Assembly (NCBI RefSeq): GCF_002234405.1
Contig: NZ_NMQT01000067.1
Location: 1 to 64,000, forward strand
DNA length: 64,000 nucleotides
Direction: 5' to 3'
Source of the DNA: Amycolatopsis thailandensis
Lineage (GTDB): Bacteria > Actinomycetota > Actinomycetes > Mycobacteriales > Pseudonocardiaceae
The notes beneath the pieces were generated by a model. That model was not told the origin of the DNA, ran no database searches, and was given only the letters and a program-made list of their open reading frames with translations. Position 1 is the first letter of the stretch. Each line of letters starts with the position of its first letter. Shown here in pieces: positions 56,211 through 64,000 of the stretch. A program made the position numbers and the translations under genes.

Positions 56211-57220
56211 GCGCCACCTCCCAGGATGAGCACGCCCGACACGACGGCGCAGGACAGCGCGACGACGAACGTCACCGGCGCGAACCGCAGCGCGAACGCT
56301 TTGCCGAAGGTACCGGTCTGCAACGCGAACAGCTTCACGTCGATCGCGGGCCCGACCACCAGGAACACCAGTTTCGGCAGCAGCGGCATCGCGGTCAGCG
56401 ACGCGGCGACGAAGGCGTCGGCCTCACTGCACAGGGCCAGCACGACGGCGAGCACGGCCATCACCAGCACCCCGAGCACGATCTGCTCCCCCAGCACCCC
56501 GAACCACTTCGCGGGCACCAGCACGTTCATCGCGGCCGCGATCATCGCGCCGAGCACGAGGAACCCGCCCGCCTCGACCAGATCCGCCCGCGCTGTCTCG
56601 GCGAAGGTCTTCCAGCGCGAGCCGTGCCGGACATCCGGCATGCGCCGAAGCGCGCGCTCCGCGATCCAGTCGAGCTTGCCCCACTTCGCCCACAGCCAGC
56701 CCATCACCATCGCCGTGGCGAGCGAACCGGCGAACCGGGCGAACACCATCTCCGGGTTGCCGGGGAACGCCACCGCCGTGGCGACCAGCACCACCGGGTT
56801 CACCGCGGGCGCGGCCAGCAGGAACGTCAGCGCGGCCGCGGGCGCGACACCCTGGCCGATCAACCGCCGCGCGACAGGGACCGAAGCGCACTCACAACCC
56901 GGCAGGGCGACACCGGCCAACCCCGCGACGCCGACCGCCGCACCCGCCCGGCGGGGAAGCACCTTCTCCAGCACCCGCGCGGGCACGAACGCCGCGATCG
57001 CGCCGCTGATCAGCACCCCGAGCACCAGGAACGGCAGCGCCTGGACGCAGACGGCGACGAACACCGTCGAGCCGGTCCGCAGCGCGGGCACGTCGAACAC
57101 CTGCTGGAGCCAGCTCTGCCCGAGGATCGCGATCAGCAGGATCGCGCAGAGCACCTCGATCGAGGTGATCTTGAACCGCCGGACCGGCTTCTCCGGCGCG
57201 CTCTTGGAAATGGTTTCCAT
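56207..57220 (-). CDS. DUF318/SO_0444-type permease
   Basis: A 337-residue permease with about eight to ten spans. The conserved core VALPGCECASVPVARRLIGQG contains the paired cysteines typical of the family, and LAAPAVNPVVLVATAVAFPG follows. A later LALCSEADAFVAASL is the second conserved motif. It is the first gene of a two-gene operon with the TIGR03943 gene, convergent with arsR-zur. Metal or metalloid export or import is likely; which metal is not shown by the sequence. Confidence 0.88.
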   Translation of the reverse strand: METISKSAPEKPVRRFKITSIEVLCAILLIAILGQSWLQQVFDVPALRTGSTVFVAVCVQALPFLVLGVLISGAIAAFVPARVLEKVLPRRAGAAVGVAGLAGVALPGCECASVPVARRLIGQGVAPAAALTFLLAAPAVNPVVLVATAVAFPGNPEMVFARFAGSLATAMVMGWLWAKWGKLDWIAERALRRMPDVRHGSRWKTFAETARADLVEAGGFLVLGAMIAAAMNVLVPAKWFGVLGEQIVLGVLVMAVLAVVLALCSEADAFVAASLTAMPLLPKLVFLVVGPAIDVKLFALQTGTFGKAFALRFAPVTFVVALSCAVVSGVLILGGGA

Positions 57221-57257
57221 GCGCGAGATGATGCCAGGTGACCCTGTGTCCCGGCGG

Positions 57258-57680
57258 TCAGTCCCCGGGGGCGGTGCCCAGCAGATCGGAGCGCAGCTGC
57301 GAAGCGGTCGACACGACCAGCATGAGCAGCGTTCCGAGCGGCGAGGGGTCCATGCCCTCGGCCGGGAACGCGTACCTCAGCGTGATGTCGATCCCCTTCT
57401 CCGAACGCACGACACCGAGCGTCCCGAACAGGCCCTGCCCGGCGCGTTCCGCCGCCGAGGCCGCGATCGCCGGGTCGTCCGGCAGATCCCAGGCGACGAC
57501 GCAGGTCAGGCTCAGCACGGTCAGCCCTTCGGCCAGCCGGGTCGCCTGGATGACGCACGGGACGTCCGCGTGCGAGAAGGTCAGCGCGCCGTCGTCGTCG
57601 ACGTGGACTTCGAGATAGCGCTCAAGGGCTTCTCGCGCCGCGGTGAGCAAAGCCGCCGTGTCCGCCGCTTCGGTCGTCAT
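57258..57680 (-). CDS. YbjN-like sensory-transduction/chaperone protein
   Basis: A 140-residue protein whose ATG overlaps the uppS stop (ATGA). It is a compact alpha-beta protein (LERYLEVHVDDDGALTFSHADVPCVIQATRL, GLTVLSLTCVVAWDLPDD, DITLRYAFPAEGMDPSPLGTLLMLV) of the YbjN/T3SS-chaperone-like fold common beside actinobacterial uppS. Its function is not established. Confidence 0.7.
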   Translation of the reverse strand: MTTEAADTAALLTAAREALERYLEVHVDDDGALTFSHADVPCVIQATRLAEGLTVLSLTCVVAWDLPDDPAIAASAAERAGQGLFGTLGVVRSEKGIDITLRYAFPAEGMDPSPLGTLLMLVVSTASQLRSDLLGTAPGD

Positions 57681-58498
57681 GAGGTTCCTTCCGAAGCCTT
57701 GTCGATGGCCCCGCCGAAGCGGCGGTCCCGTTTCGCGAACTCGAGGCAGGCCCGCCACAGGTGGGTGCGGTCGAAGTCCGGGAAGAGCGTGTCCTGGTAG
57801 ACCATCTCGGCGTAGGCCGACTGCCAGAGCAGGAAGTTCGACGTCCGCTGCTCCCCCGACGGCCGCAGGAACAGGTCCACGTCCGGCATGTCGGGCTGGT
57901 ACAGGTACTTCCCGATGGTCTTCTCGGTGACCTTGTCGGGGTTCAGTTTCCCGTCGGCGACGTCCTGGGCGATCCGGCGCATGGCGTCACCCAGCTCGGC
58001 GCGGCCGCCGTAGTTGACGCACATGGTCATGTTCAGCGCCGTGTTGTCCTTGGTCTTTTCCTCGGCGACCTGAAGTTCCTTGATGACGCTCGCCCACAGC
58101 TTGGGACGACGGCCCGCCCAGCGGATGCGCACGCCGATCGAGCCGAGGTAGTCGACCTGGCGGCGGATGGTGTCGCGGTTGAAGCCCATCAGGAAACGGA
58201 CCTCTTCCGGGCTCCGCTTCCAGTTCTCGGTGGAGAACGCGTACACCGACAGCCATTTGACGCCGAGTTCCACGGCACCGCTGGCGACGTCGATCATCAC
58301 CGCTTCACCGCGTTTGTGGCCCTCGATCCGCGGCAGCCCGCGCTGGTTGGCCCAGCGGCCGTTGCCGTCCATCACCAGCGCCACGTGCTTCGGGAGGAGT
58401 TCCTTGGGGATCTCCGGCGGGCGGGCACCGGACTCATGCGGCTCCGGCGCGCGAAGTTCGAATTGTGACGCCTTGTTCTCGCGTCCCCTGCGCAGCAC
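57677..58498 (-). CDS. uppS: Isoprenyl transferase (undecaprenyl/decaprenyl diphosphate synthase)
   Basis: A 273-residue cis-prenyltransferase making the long polyprenyl diphosphate used as lipid carrier in wall synthesis. Motifs: HVALVMDGNGRWANQRGLPRIEGHKRGE with the catalytic Asp, VYAFSTENWKRSPEEV, and VDLFLRPSGEQRTSNFLLWQSAYAE. GTG start after AGGAGG. The length with a charged N-terminal extension fits the Rv2361-type enzymes of actinobacteria. Neighbours recO and era are as usual. Confidence 0.96.
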   Translation of the reverse strand: MLRRGRENKASQFELRAPEPHESGARPPEIPKELLPKHVALVMDGNGRWANQRGLPRIEGHKRGEAVMIDVASGAVELGVKWLSVYAFSTENWKRSPEEVRFLMGFNRDTIRRQVDYLGSIGVRIRWAGRRPKLWASVIKELQVAEEKTKDNTALNMTMCVNYGGRAELGDAMRRIAQDVADGKLNPDKVTEKTIGKYLYQPDMPDVDLFLRPSGEQRTSNFLLWQSAYAEMVYQDTLFPDFDRTHLWRACLEFAKRDRRFGGAIDKASEGTS

Positions 58499-58537
58499 CT
58501 TCGAGCCTCCTGAACGAGTGAACCTGTGCCTGCGACC

Positions 58538-59299
58538 CTACTGCGCTCCAGTCGCGGTCTCCCGCGCGCGCCTCTCCACCAGCGGCAGCGAGCGCAGCTG
58601 ACGCTCCAGATGCCACTGCAGATGCGCCGCGACCAGGCCGGACGCGTCCCGCCGCGGCACCGGCAGCGACGCTTCGGCCACCGGCCACTCGCCGTGCAGC
58701 AGCGCCGCGAGCAGGGTCAGGACCTCTTGGGACGGGTGGACACAGCCGGGAACCCGGCAATCCGGGCACATCGAGCCGCCGGCCGACACGCTGAACGCCT
58801 TGTGCGGGCCGGGCAAACCGCAGCGGGCGCACTCGGTGATCGCGGGCGCCCACCCCGCGTAGGCCATGGCCCGCAGGAAGAAGGCGTCGAGGACGAGGGA
58901 GCTGTCCCGCTCGCCGCCCGCGAGCGCTCGAAGGGCTCCGACGACGAGCATGTAGAGCTTGAGCACCGGCTCGCCCTCTTCGGCGGACAACCGGTCCGCC
59001 GTTTCGGCGATGGCGCTCGCGGCGGTGTAGCGCTGGTAATCGGCCACCAGCGGCAGCGCGAAGGCGTCGACCGTCTCGACCTGGGTGATCACGTCGAGGG
59101 AGCGGCCGGTGTAGAACTGGACGTCGACATGCCCGAAAGGCTCCAACCGCGCTCCGAAGCGCGATGACGTCCGACGCACACCCTTCGCGACCGCGCGGAC
59201 CTTGCCGTGCCGCCGCGTGAGCAGGGTGACGATCCGATCCGCCTCACCCAGCTTGTGCGTCCGCAACACCACTCCGGTGTCGCGATAGAGGTTCACCAC
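58538..59299 (-). CDS. recO: DNA repair protein RecO
   Basis: A 253-residue recombination mediator that helps load RecA onto gaps. N-terminal OB fold: NLYRDTGVVLRTHKLGEADRIVTLLTRRHGKVRAVAKGVRR. The helical C-terminal domain carries a zinc-type C-x2-C...C-x2-C (ECARCGLPG and MCPDCRVPGC). The order era-recO-uppS is that of many actinobacteria, although here the CD225 cluster intervenes between era and recO. Confidence 0.95.
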   Translation of the reverse strand: MVNLYRDTGVVLRTHKLGEADRIVTLLTRRHGKVRAVAKGVRRTSSRFGARLEPFGHVDVQFYTGRSLDVITQVETVDAFALPLVADYQRYTAASAIAETADRLSAEEGEPVLKLYMLVVGALRALAGGERDSSLVLDAFFLRAMAYAGWAPAITECARCGLPGPHKAFSVSAGGSMCPDCRVPGCVHPSQEVLTLLAALLHGEWPVAEASLPVPRRDASGLVAAHLQWHLERQLRSLPLVERRARETATGAQ

Positions 59300-59348
59300 C
59301 CCGACATCGTCCCACCCGGGACCGACATCGGGGTGGTGCGCCCCGGAA

Positions 59349-59783
59349 TCAGCAGTAGCGGCCGTAGCAGCTGGGCACGGAAGCGGCCGCGACGATCGAG
59401 ATGATGATCATCACGATGGCGAAGAGACAGCCGAGGCCACCGATGATCGAAGCGATCATGCACATGGTCCTCGTCGACCTCGACGCGTCCGCGGCGGCGG
59501 CGTAGTTGCCCTGCATCTTGTACGTGTTGACCTCGTTGGACTTCATGATCGCGAAGATCGCGATGATCCAGCAGAGGAAGATGCAGCCGATCGCCCAGCC
59601 CTTGTAGTCCTTGATGGCGTTGATGTCGCCGCCACCACCGGGCATGCCGCCCGGCGCACCGTAGGGAGACGGCGCGCCGTACGGGGCAGGCTGGCCGTAG
59701 GGAGCGGGCATGCCACCGGAAGGCGGCCCGTAGCCAGGCTGCTGCTGTCCGTAGGGCTGCTGCTGGCCGTAGGGGTTGGTCAT
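59349..59783 (-). CDS. CD225/dispanin-like membrane protein 1
   Basis: A 144-residue protein. The N-terminal 50 residues are Pro/Tyr/Gly/Gln repeats (PYGQQQPYGQQQPGYGPP). The conserved part is IKDYKGWAIGCIFLCWIIAIF then IMKSNEVNTYKMQGNYAAA and a second span. This two-span layout with the AIFAIMKSNEVNTYKMQGNY loop is the CD225 (IFITM/dispanin) domain. It is highly similar to the next protein, so the pair is a recent duplication. Confidence 0.85.
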   Translation of the reverse strand: MTNPYGQQQPYGQQQPGYGPPSGGMPAPYGQPAPYGAPSPYGAPGGMPGGGGDINAIKDYKGWAIGCIFLCWIIAIFAIMKSNEVNTYKMQGNYAAAADASRSTRTMCMIASIIGGLGCLFAIVMIIISIVAAASVPSCYGRYC

Positions 59784-59810
59784 TTGAATGGTCCTCGTTG
59801 TTCTTTCGGT

Positions 59811-60284
59811 TTAGAACGCCGTCGCGGCGGCCAGGATGATCCAGAGAATGGAGAACAGGCAGCCGACACCGCCGATGATCGAGGCGATCATGCACATGGT
59901 CTTGGTCGACTTCGACGCGTCCATGGCGGCGGCGTAGTTGCCCTGCATCTTGTACGTGTTGACCTCGTTGGACTTCATGATCGCGAAGATCGCGATGATC
60001 CAGCAGAGGAAGATGCAGCCGATCGCCCAGCCCTTGTAGTCGGGGATCGAGTTGATGTCACCGCCGCCGGGCATGCCACCCGGGGCTCCGTACGGCGCGG
60101 GCTGGCCATACGGGGAAGGCTGGCCATAGGGCGCCGGCTGGCCGTACGGCATGGGAGTCGCGCCCGAAGGCTGACCGTACGGTGCGGGCGTGGCACCGGA
60201 CGGAGGGCCGTATCCGGGCTGAGGCTGCTGGCCATAGGGCTGCTGCTGGCCGTAGCCGGGCTGCTGGCCGTACGGGTTCGTCAT
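59811..60284 (-). CDS. CD225/dispanin-like membrane protein 2
   Basis: A 157-residue paralogue of the neighbouring protein. It has a longer PYGQP/SGATP repeat region, then an identical 30-residue stretch around KGWAIGCIFLCWIIAIFAIM and a second span ending IILAAATAF. Start at ATG 60284. Both copies lie directly downstream of the RDD protein gene. Bacterial CD225 proteins have no settled function; vertebrate IFITMs alter membrane fusion. Confidence 0.85.
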   Translation of the reverse strand: MTNPYGQQPGYGQQQPYGQQPQPGYGPPSGATPAPYGQPSGATPMPYGQPAPYGQPSPYGQPAPYGAPGGMPGGGDINSIPDYKGWAIGCIFLCWIIAIFAIMKSNEVNTYKMQGNYAAAMDASKSTKTMCMIASIIGGVGCLFSILWIILAAATAF

Positions 60285-60339
60285 CGGGGTCCCCACTGTT
60301 GTCGTACTTCCCGGCGGGTGGATCCCGCCGGTTTTTTCC

Positions 60340-61689
60340 TTACTGCTGCGGCGTTCCGGGCCCGTTCGGCCCATCCGCACCACCGGGCGGCTGCTGCCTC
60401 AGCTGGTCCGGTGTGATCTTCTGCGTCGGCTCGGCTTCGTCGAACCCGGACGGCGCCTGCTGGGACTGCGGCTGGCCAGGGCGGAGCACCTGGGTCGGCT
60501 CGGGCTCGCCGAAGCCCGGTCCGGGCTGGGACTCCGGGGAAGGCGCCGCGGTTCCCTGCGCCTGCTGTCCGAAGGGCTGGGACGGCTGCTGCCCGAACGC
60601 CTGCGGCTGCTGAGGCTGCTGCGGCTGCCCGAACGGCGACTGCTGCTGCGCGCCGAACGGCTGCTGCGGCTGCTGCCCGAATGGCTGAGACTGCTGGGAC
60701 GGCTGCGGGAACGCCGGCGAAGGCGGCGCCGGGAAGCCCGGGTTCTGACCGAACGGCGCCGACGCGGGCGTGGCGTCGGCTTCGCCCGGGACGACGACGG
60801 TGCTGAGGATCTTGTCGGCGAACGTCTGCTTCTTCTGGTCCCACAGTGGCCAGAGGTAGCCGAGGCCGCAGACCCAGCCGTCCAGGTTGTGGCACAGGTC
60901 CCGGACGAAGGCCATCAGCGGGCCGATCGGCTGCCCGTCGCTCTCGCGGACGAGCTTGATCTTCAGGATCTTCTTGCCGAGGGACTGGCCGGTGGTGCCC
61001 ATGGTGATCCACCGGTTGTAGACGGTCCAGCCGAGTCCCGCGAGATACCCGAGACCGGCGATGAGCATGCCGACCGTGTACGAACCCGTCGCGGAGATGA
61101 TGGAGCCGACGATCGGGAGCACGACGATCGGGCCGAAGTCGATGAGCGTCGCACCCGCGCGCAGGCCCCAGTGGGCGTAGTCGGTCTGCGGACCGAACTG
61201 GGTGGCGGTCTGGCCGAACGGCGACTGCTGACCCGGCTGCCCGAACGGTGACTGCTGCTGCTGGCCGAACGGTGACGACTGCTGTTGCTGCTGCCCGAAC
61301 GGGGACTGCTGCTGCCCGCCGAACGGCTGCTGCGCTTGCTGCTGGCCGAAGGGCGACTGCTGCTGCGGTTGCTGACCGAACGGCGACGAGGGCTGCTCAC
61401 CGGCCGCCTGCTGACCGAACGGAGAAGACTGGTCACCCTGCGGCTGCACAGGTTGCTGGCCGAACGGAGAGGACTGGTCACCTTGCGGCTGCGCGGGTTG
61501 CTGACCGAACGGCGAGGGCTGGTCACCCTGCGGAGGCTGCTGCCCGAACGGCGAGGGCTGCTCTCCCGATGGCGGCTGTCCGAACGGCTGCTGCGGCTGC
61601 GGCGACTGCTGCTGCCCGTCCCCCGGCTGGGGCCCGGATCCGGGTGGCGGCTGCTGTCCCGGCGGCTGCTGACCGTAGGGAGTGGTCAT
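60340..61689 (-). CDS. RDD-family membrane protein with long Gln/Pro-rich regions
   Basis: A 449-residue protein. Residues about 1-190 are low-complexity FGQQ/SPFGQQ repeats (more than 15 copies). A three-span RDD domain follows (LRAGATLIDFGPIVVLPIVGSII, MGTTGQSLGKKILKIKLVR, FVRDLCHNLDGWVCGLGYLWPLWD). A second Gln/Pro-rich tail ends the protein. The ATG at 61689 follows AGGGGAT. The disordered arms resemble those of the CD225 proteins next door, hinting at a shared assembly. Confidence 0.85.
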   Translation of the reverse strand: MTTPYGQQPPGQQPPPGSGPQPGDGQQQSPQPQQPFGQPPSGEQPSPFGQQPPQGDQPSPFGQQPAQPQGDQSSPFGQQPVQPQGDQSSPFGQQAAGEQPSSPFGQQPQQQSPFGQQQAQQPFGGQQQSPFGQQQQQSSPFGQQQQSPFGQPGQQSPFGQTATQFGPQTDYAHWGLRAGATLIDFGPIVVLPIVGSIISATGSYTVGMLIAGLGYLAGLGWTVYNRWITMGTTGQSLGKKILKIKLVRESDGQPIGPLMAFVRDLCHNLDGWVCGLGYLWPLWDQKKQTFADKILSTVVVPGEADATPASAPFGQNPGFPAPPSPAFPQPSQQSQPFGQQPQQPFGAQQQSPFGQPQQPQQPQAFGQQPSQPFGQQAQGTAAPSPESQPGPGFGEPEPTQVLRPGQPQSQQAPSGFDEAEPTQKITPDQLRQQPPGGADGPNGPGTPQQ

Positions 61690-61835
61690 CGAAATCCCCT
61701 CGCTGGTTCCTCGCCCCTCGCGCACGGGGCCTCGTCGGCGACCCGGGCTGAATGTACGGCATGGGTACACGCCGAGCAGACCGGTGCGCGGGAGCGTACT
61801 CGGTGCCACCGACGATCCGGGGCCCGGCCCGGCAC

Positions 61836-62288
61836 TCAGACGTGTAGCGAGGTGAATGGGGCGAAGGGCAGGTTACGGATGACGAACCAGACGACGAACA
61901 CGACGCCGAAAGCGAGCGGCGTCCAGCGCCAGTGCAGCCAGCTGTCCACCGCCCGGCCGCGCAGCCTGCCGACCGCCCAGGCGACGGTGCTCCAGACGAG
62001 CAGCAGAAGGACCACAAAGGACACCGCGTTGTAGTGCAGCGCGGCGGGGATGTCCCCGTGCAAAGCGCTGTAGACCATGCGCATGCCACCGCAGCCGGGG
62101 CAGGAGATACCCAGCACGGCCTTGGTGGGACAGACCGGAAGCGGCCCGCCCGGGGTGGTGGGATCGCCGAGCCAGAGGACGACGCAGCCCGCCGCCGCAC
62201 CGGCGGCGATGGCCAGGGGCGGTCCCAGCGCGCGGGCCCGTGCTTTGAACCCGCGCGCCGGGAATCCCGTGTAGACGGACGTCGTCAC
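61836..62288 (-). CDS. DUF2752 membrane protein
   Basis: A 150-residue protein, GTG start overlapping the preceding stop (GTGA). It contains VCPTKAVLGISCPGCGGMRMVYSALHGD, the diagnostic C-P-x-C-G-x-T/M-R motif of DUF2752, between membrane spans. The function of the family is unknown. It is coupled to a CD225-like gene, as in many actinobacteria. Confidence 0.88.
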   Translation of the reverse strand: MTTSVYTGFPARGFKARARALGPPLAIAAGAAAGCVVLWLGDPTTPGGPLPVCPTKAVLGISCPGCGGMRMVYSALHGDIPAALHYNAVSFVVLLLLVWSTVAWAVGRLRGRAVDSWLHWRWTPLAFGVVFVVWFVIRNLPFAPFTSLHV

Positions 62289-62635
62289 GGCGTGAAGCTT
62301 CCCGCCGACGCTCCGATGAGGATCATCACCACGATGAAGATGATGTACAGCAGGAAAAGACCGCCGGTGGCGATCGCTCCCCACATGGACCACTTCTTCG
62401 CGTCGTCGGCGGCCTTCTGGGCTTCGGCGTGGAAACCCTGTGCCCACAACGTCTGCACCTGGCTCGACTTCACGATCGCCACGATACCCAGCGGCAAGCA
62501 GCACAACACCGTGCAGAGAATGGCCCACACCAGGTTGTTGTCCGGCGGAGGACCGTAGCTCGGCGCGCCGCCGTAATACGGCTGCTGCGGCGGTGGCCCG
62601 CCGGGAGGCGGGTAGTTCGGGTACTGGTCGGTCAT
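62285..62635 (-). CDS. CD225/dispanin-like membrane protein 3
   Basis: A 116-residue protein: short Pro/Tyr-rich head, then NNLVWAILCTVLCCLPLGIVAIVKSSQVQTLWAQG and a second span. The CCLPLGIVAIVKS-x-x-V phrase is the classical CD225 motif, including the cysteines that are palmitoylated in animal IFITMs. It belongs to a different subtype from proteins 1 and 2. Confidence 0.88.
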   Translation of the reverse strand: MTDQYPNYPPPGGPPPQQPYYGGAPSYGPPPDNNLVWAILCTVLCCLPLGIVAIVKSSQVQTLWAQGFHAEAQKAADDAKKWSMWGAIATGGLFLLYIIFIVVMILIGASAGSFTP

Positions 62636-62660
62636 GAGGTCTCCCCCTCGGTCGCCGGGA

Positions 62661-63002
62661 TCAGCGGTAGTTGTTCACGTCCACCGAGGCCGCGAAGAGA
62701 CCGAGAGACGTCACCAAGATGATCGAGACGATGTTGACCACGATGCCGACGATCGCGGCGATGATGGCCCACTTCTTGGCCGCGTCGGCGGCTTCCTGCG
62801 CGGCGGCGGTCTGGCCCTGGGCCCAGAGCGAGTTCACCTGGGTCGACTTGACGATCGAGACGATGCCGAAGGGCAGGCAGCACAGGATCGTGGTGAGGAT
62901 GGCCCACACCAGGTTGTTGCTGGGCGGCGGGCCGGGGTTGCCGGAGGCGCCACCGCCCTGAGGGTCGCCGGAGTAGTTGGGCAGGCCCTGGTTGTCGGTC
63001 AT
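62661..63002 (-). CDS. CD225/dispanin-like membrane protein 4
   Basis: A 113-residue protein of the same subtype as protein 3: NNLVWAILTTILCCLPFGIVSIVKSTQVNSLWAQG followed by a second span. The head is Gly/Pro-rich and short. It is the first gene of a 4-nt-overlap/short-gap run with protein 3 and DUF2752. Confidence 0.88.
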   Translation of the reverse strand: MTDNQGLPNYSGDPQGGGASGNPGPPPSNNLVWAILTTILCCLPFGIVSIVKSTQVNSLWAQGQTAAAQEAADAAKKWAIIAAIVGIVVNIVSIILVTSLGLFAASVDVNNYR

Positions 63003-63158
63003 TTACCGCTTTCCCTTCACGAATGAGATGTGGAAATCGCCCCGCGCGCCGCCGCCCGATCAGCGATCACCGGAGTCGAGGAGTGAGACTCTAAGGTCAC
63101 CCGTCCGGTTCCACACCGTCAATCGGTCTCCGCGACCGAATCGAGACATTCCGTTAAG

Positions 63159-64000
63159 TCAGAAGCCCAGCCGTCGCAACTGACGGGGGTCGCGCTGCCA
63201 CTCTTTGGCTACCTTGATGTGAAGGTCGAGGTAGACCTTCGAACCGAGAAGGCCTTCGATCTGCTGCCGGGCGCGGGCGCCGACGTCCTTGAGGCGTTCA
63301 CCCTTGTGCCCGAGGATGATCCCCTTCTGGCTCGGCCGTTCCACATAGAGGAACGCGTGCACGTCGATCATGTCGTCCCGGCCCTCGTGGGGCAGCATTT
63401 CCTCGACGGTGACGGCGATCGAGTGCGGGAGTTCGTCCCGGACACCCTCCAGCGCGGCCTCGCGGATCAGCTCGGCGACCAGGGTCTGCTCGGGCTCGTC
63501 GGTGAGTTCGCCGCCCGGATACAGCTGCGGGCCTTCGGGAAGGTGACGCACCAGCAGGTCCGCGAGCGCGCCGACCTGGAAACCGTCCACAGCGGACACC
63601 GGGATGAGCTCGGCGAACTCCATGACCTCCTGCAGGGCGAGCAGCTGCTCGGCGACCTGTTCGGGTTTCACGAGATCCGTCTTGGTGACGACACCGATCA
63701 CCGGGGTGCGCTTGGCTATCTTCTTGAGCTCGGCGGCGATGAACCGGTCACCGGGACCGACCTTTTCGTTGGCGGGCACGCAAAGCCCGACAACGTCCAC
63801 TTCGGACCATGTCGAGTGGACGATGTCGTTGAGGCGCTCGCCGAGCAGCGTCCTCGGCCGGTGCAGGCCCGGTGTGTCGATGATCACCAGCTGGGCGTCG
63901 TCGCGGTGGACGATGCCGCGGATGGCGTGCCGGGTGGTCTGCGGCTTGCTGGAGGTGATCGCCACCTTGCTGCCGACGAGCGCGTTGGTCAGCGTCGATT
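63159..64000 (-). CDS. era: GTPase Era, 5' partial
   Basis: The frame runs off the right edge; 279 codons are visible and the Walker A region lies just outside. Seen: TLTNALVGSKVAITSSKPQTTRH (switch I), LVIIDTPGLHRP (G3), GVVTKTDL (G4), and the C-terminal KH domain IILGHKGERLKDVGARARQQIEGLLG with VYLDLHIKVAKEWQRD. Era binds the 3' end of 16S rRNA and helps assemble the small ribosomal subunit at the membrane. It is transcribed towards the CD225 cluster. Confidence 0.96.
   Translation of the reverse strand, partial: STLTNALVGSKVAITSSKPQTTRHAIRGIVHRDDAQLVIIDTPGLHRPRTLLGERLNDIVHSTWSEVDVVGLCVPANEKVGPGDRFIAAELKKIAKRTPVIGVVTKTDLVKPEQVAEQLLALQEVMEFAELIPVSAVDGFQVGALADLLVRHLPEGPQLYPGGELTDEPEQTLVAELIREAALEGVRDELPHSIAVTVEEMLPHEGRDDMIDVHAFLYVERPSQKGIILGHKGERLKDVGARARQQIEGLLGSKVYLDLHIKVAKEWQRDPRQLRRLGF

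Noticed and set aside
55464..57800. A 778-codon plus-strand frame opposite the permease operon
   Set aside because: The translation is Ser/Thr/Arg-rich noise antisense to the TIGR03943 and DUF318 genes, which have family motifs and overlapping starts.

Overview
The window is high-GC actinobacterial chromosome with many GTG starts and many 4-base start/stop overlaps. Its core genes are dnaG, dgt, glyS, a zur-type regulator, uppS, recO and era. Together with an LAL-type LuxR fragment, two class F sortases, ECF41 sigma factor, several P450-type genes and clustered proline/glutamine-rich membrane proteins, they suggest a Pseudonocardiaceae actinomycete, most likely Amycolatopsis. The genus is inference from style and synteny; no database was consulted.

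Layout. 1-15 kb is accessory: a LuxR-type regulator cut by the left edge, a lipoprotein, a membrane-tethered binding-protein-like gene, a TPR protein, a divergent MarR/cupin pair with palindromic operators, a P450 with a VOC protein, a GntR/MFS operon, two exported proteins, a LysR regulator and an ESX-like large protein with a small partner. 15.3-28.5 kb is bounded by a 16-bp direct repeat of the tRNA-Asn 3' end. It holds an Imm10-like gene, a LacI-controlled cassette (phosphotriesterase-like, ribokinase, DMT transporter, ThuA-like, M20 peptidase), a two-gene unit with a membrane-anchored HTH protein, an unusual riboflavin synthase-DHBP synthase fusion behind an FMN-riboswitch-like leader, and gene remnants. 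28.5-33.8 kb carries tRNA-Asn, a methyltransferase, dnaG and an ECF41 sigma factor facing its carboxymuconolactone-decarboxylase partner. 34.1-41.3 kb is a tightly overlapping six-gene redox operon of unknown pathway. 41.3-50.2 kb has a GT-C-like membrane protein, a serpin, a repeat block, dgt, a YdcF-like protein and an ABC transporter with its own two-component system. 50.4-64 kb is mostly conserved: glyS, two sortases with a possible substrate, a zinc-sensing ArsR/Zur pair convergent with a permease operon, uppS-recO, a cluster of four CD225/dispanin-like proteins with RDD and DUF2752 proteins, and era running off the right edge.

The main cross-cutting feature is a set of perfect or near-perfect long palindromes (arms about 11-28 bp, loops mostly 1-19 bp), found mostly between convergent genes or after gene ends. 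Several share sequence cores although they sit kilobases apart. They look like bidirectional terminators that also behave as a dispersed repeat family.

The strongest candidates for something undescribed are the six-gene operon at 34118-41273, the divergent RibE-RibB fusion with its leader, the palindrome family, and the 21/42-bp repeat block at 44511-44735.
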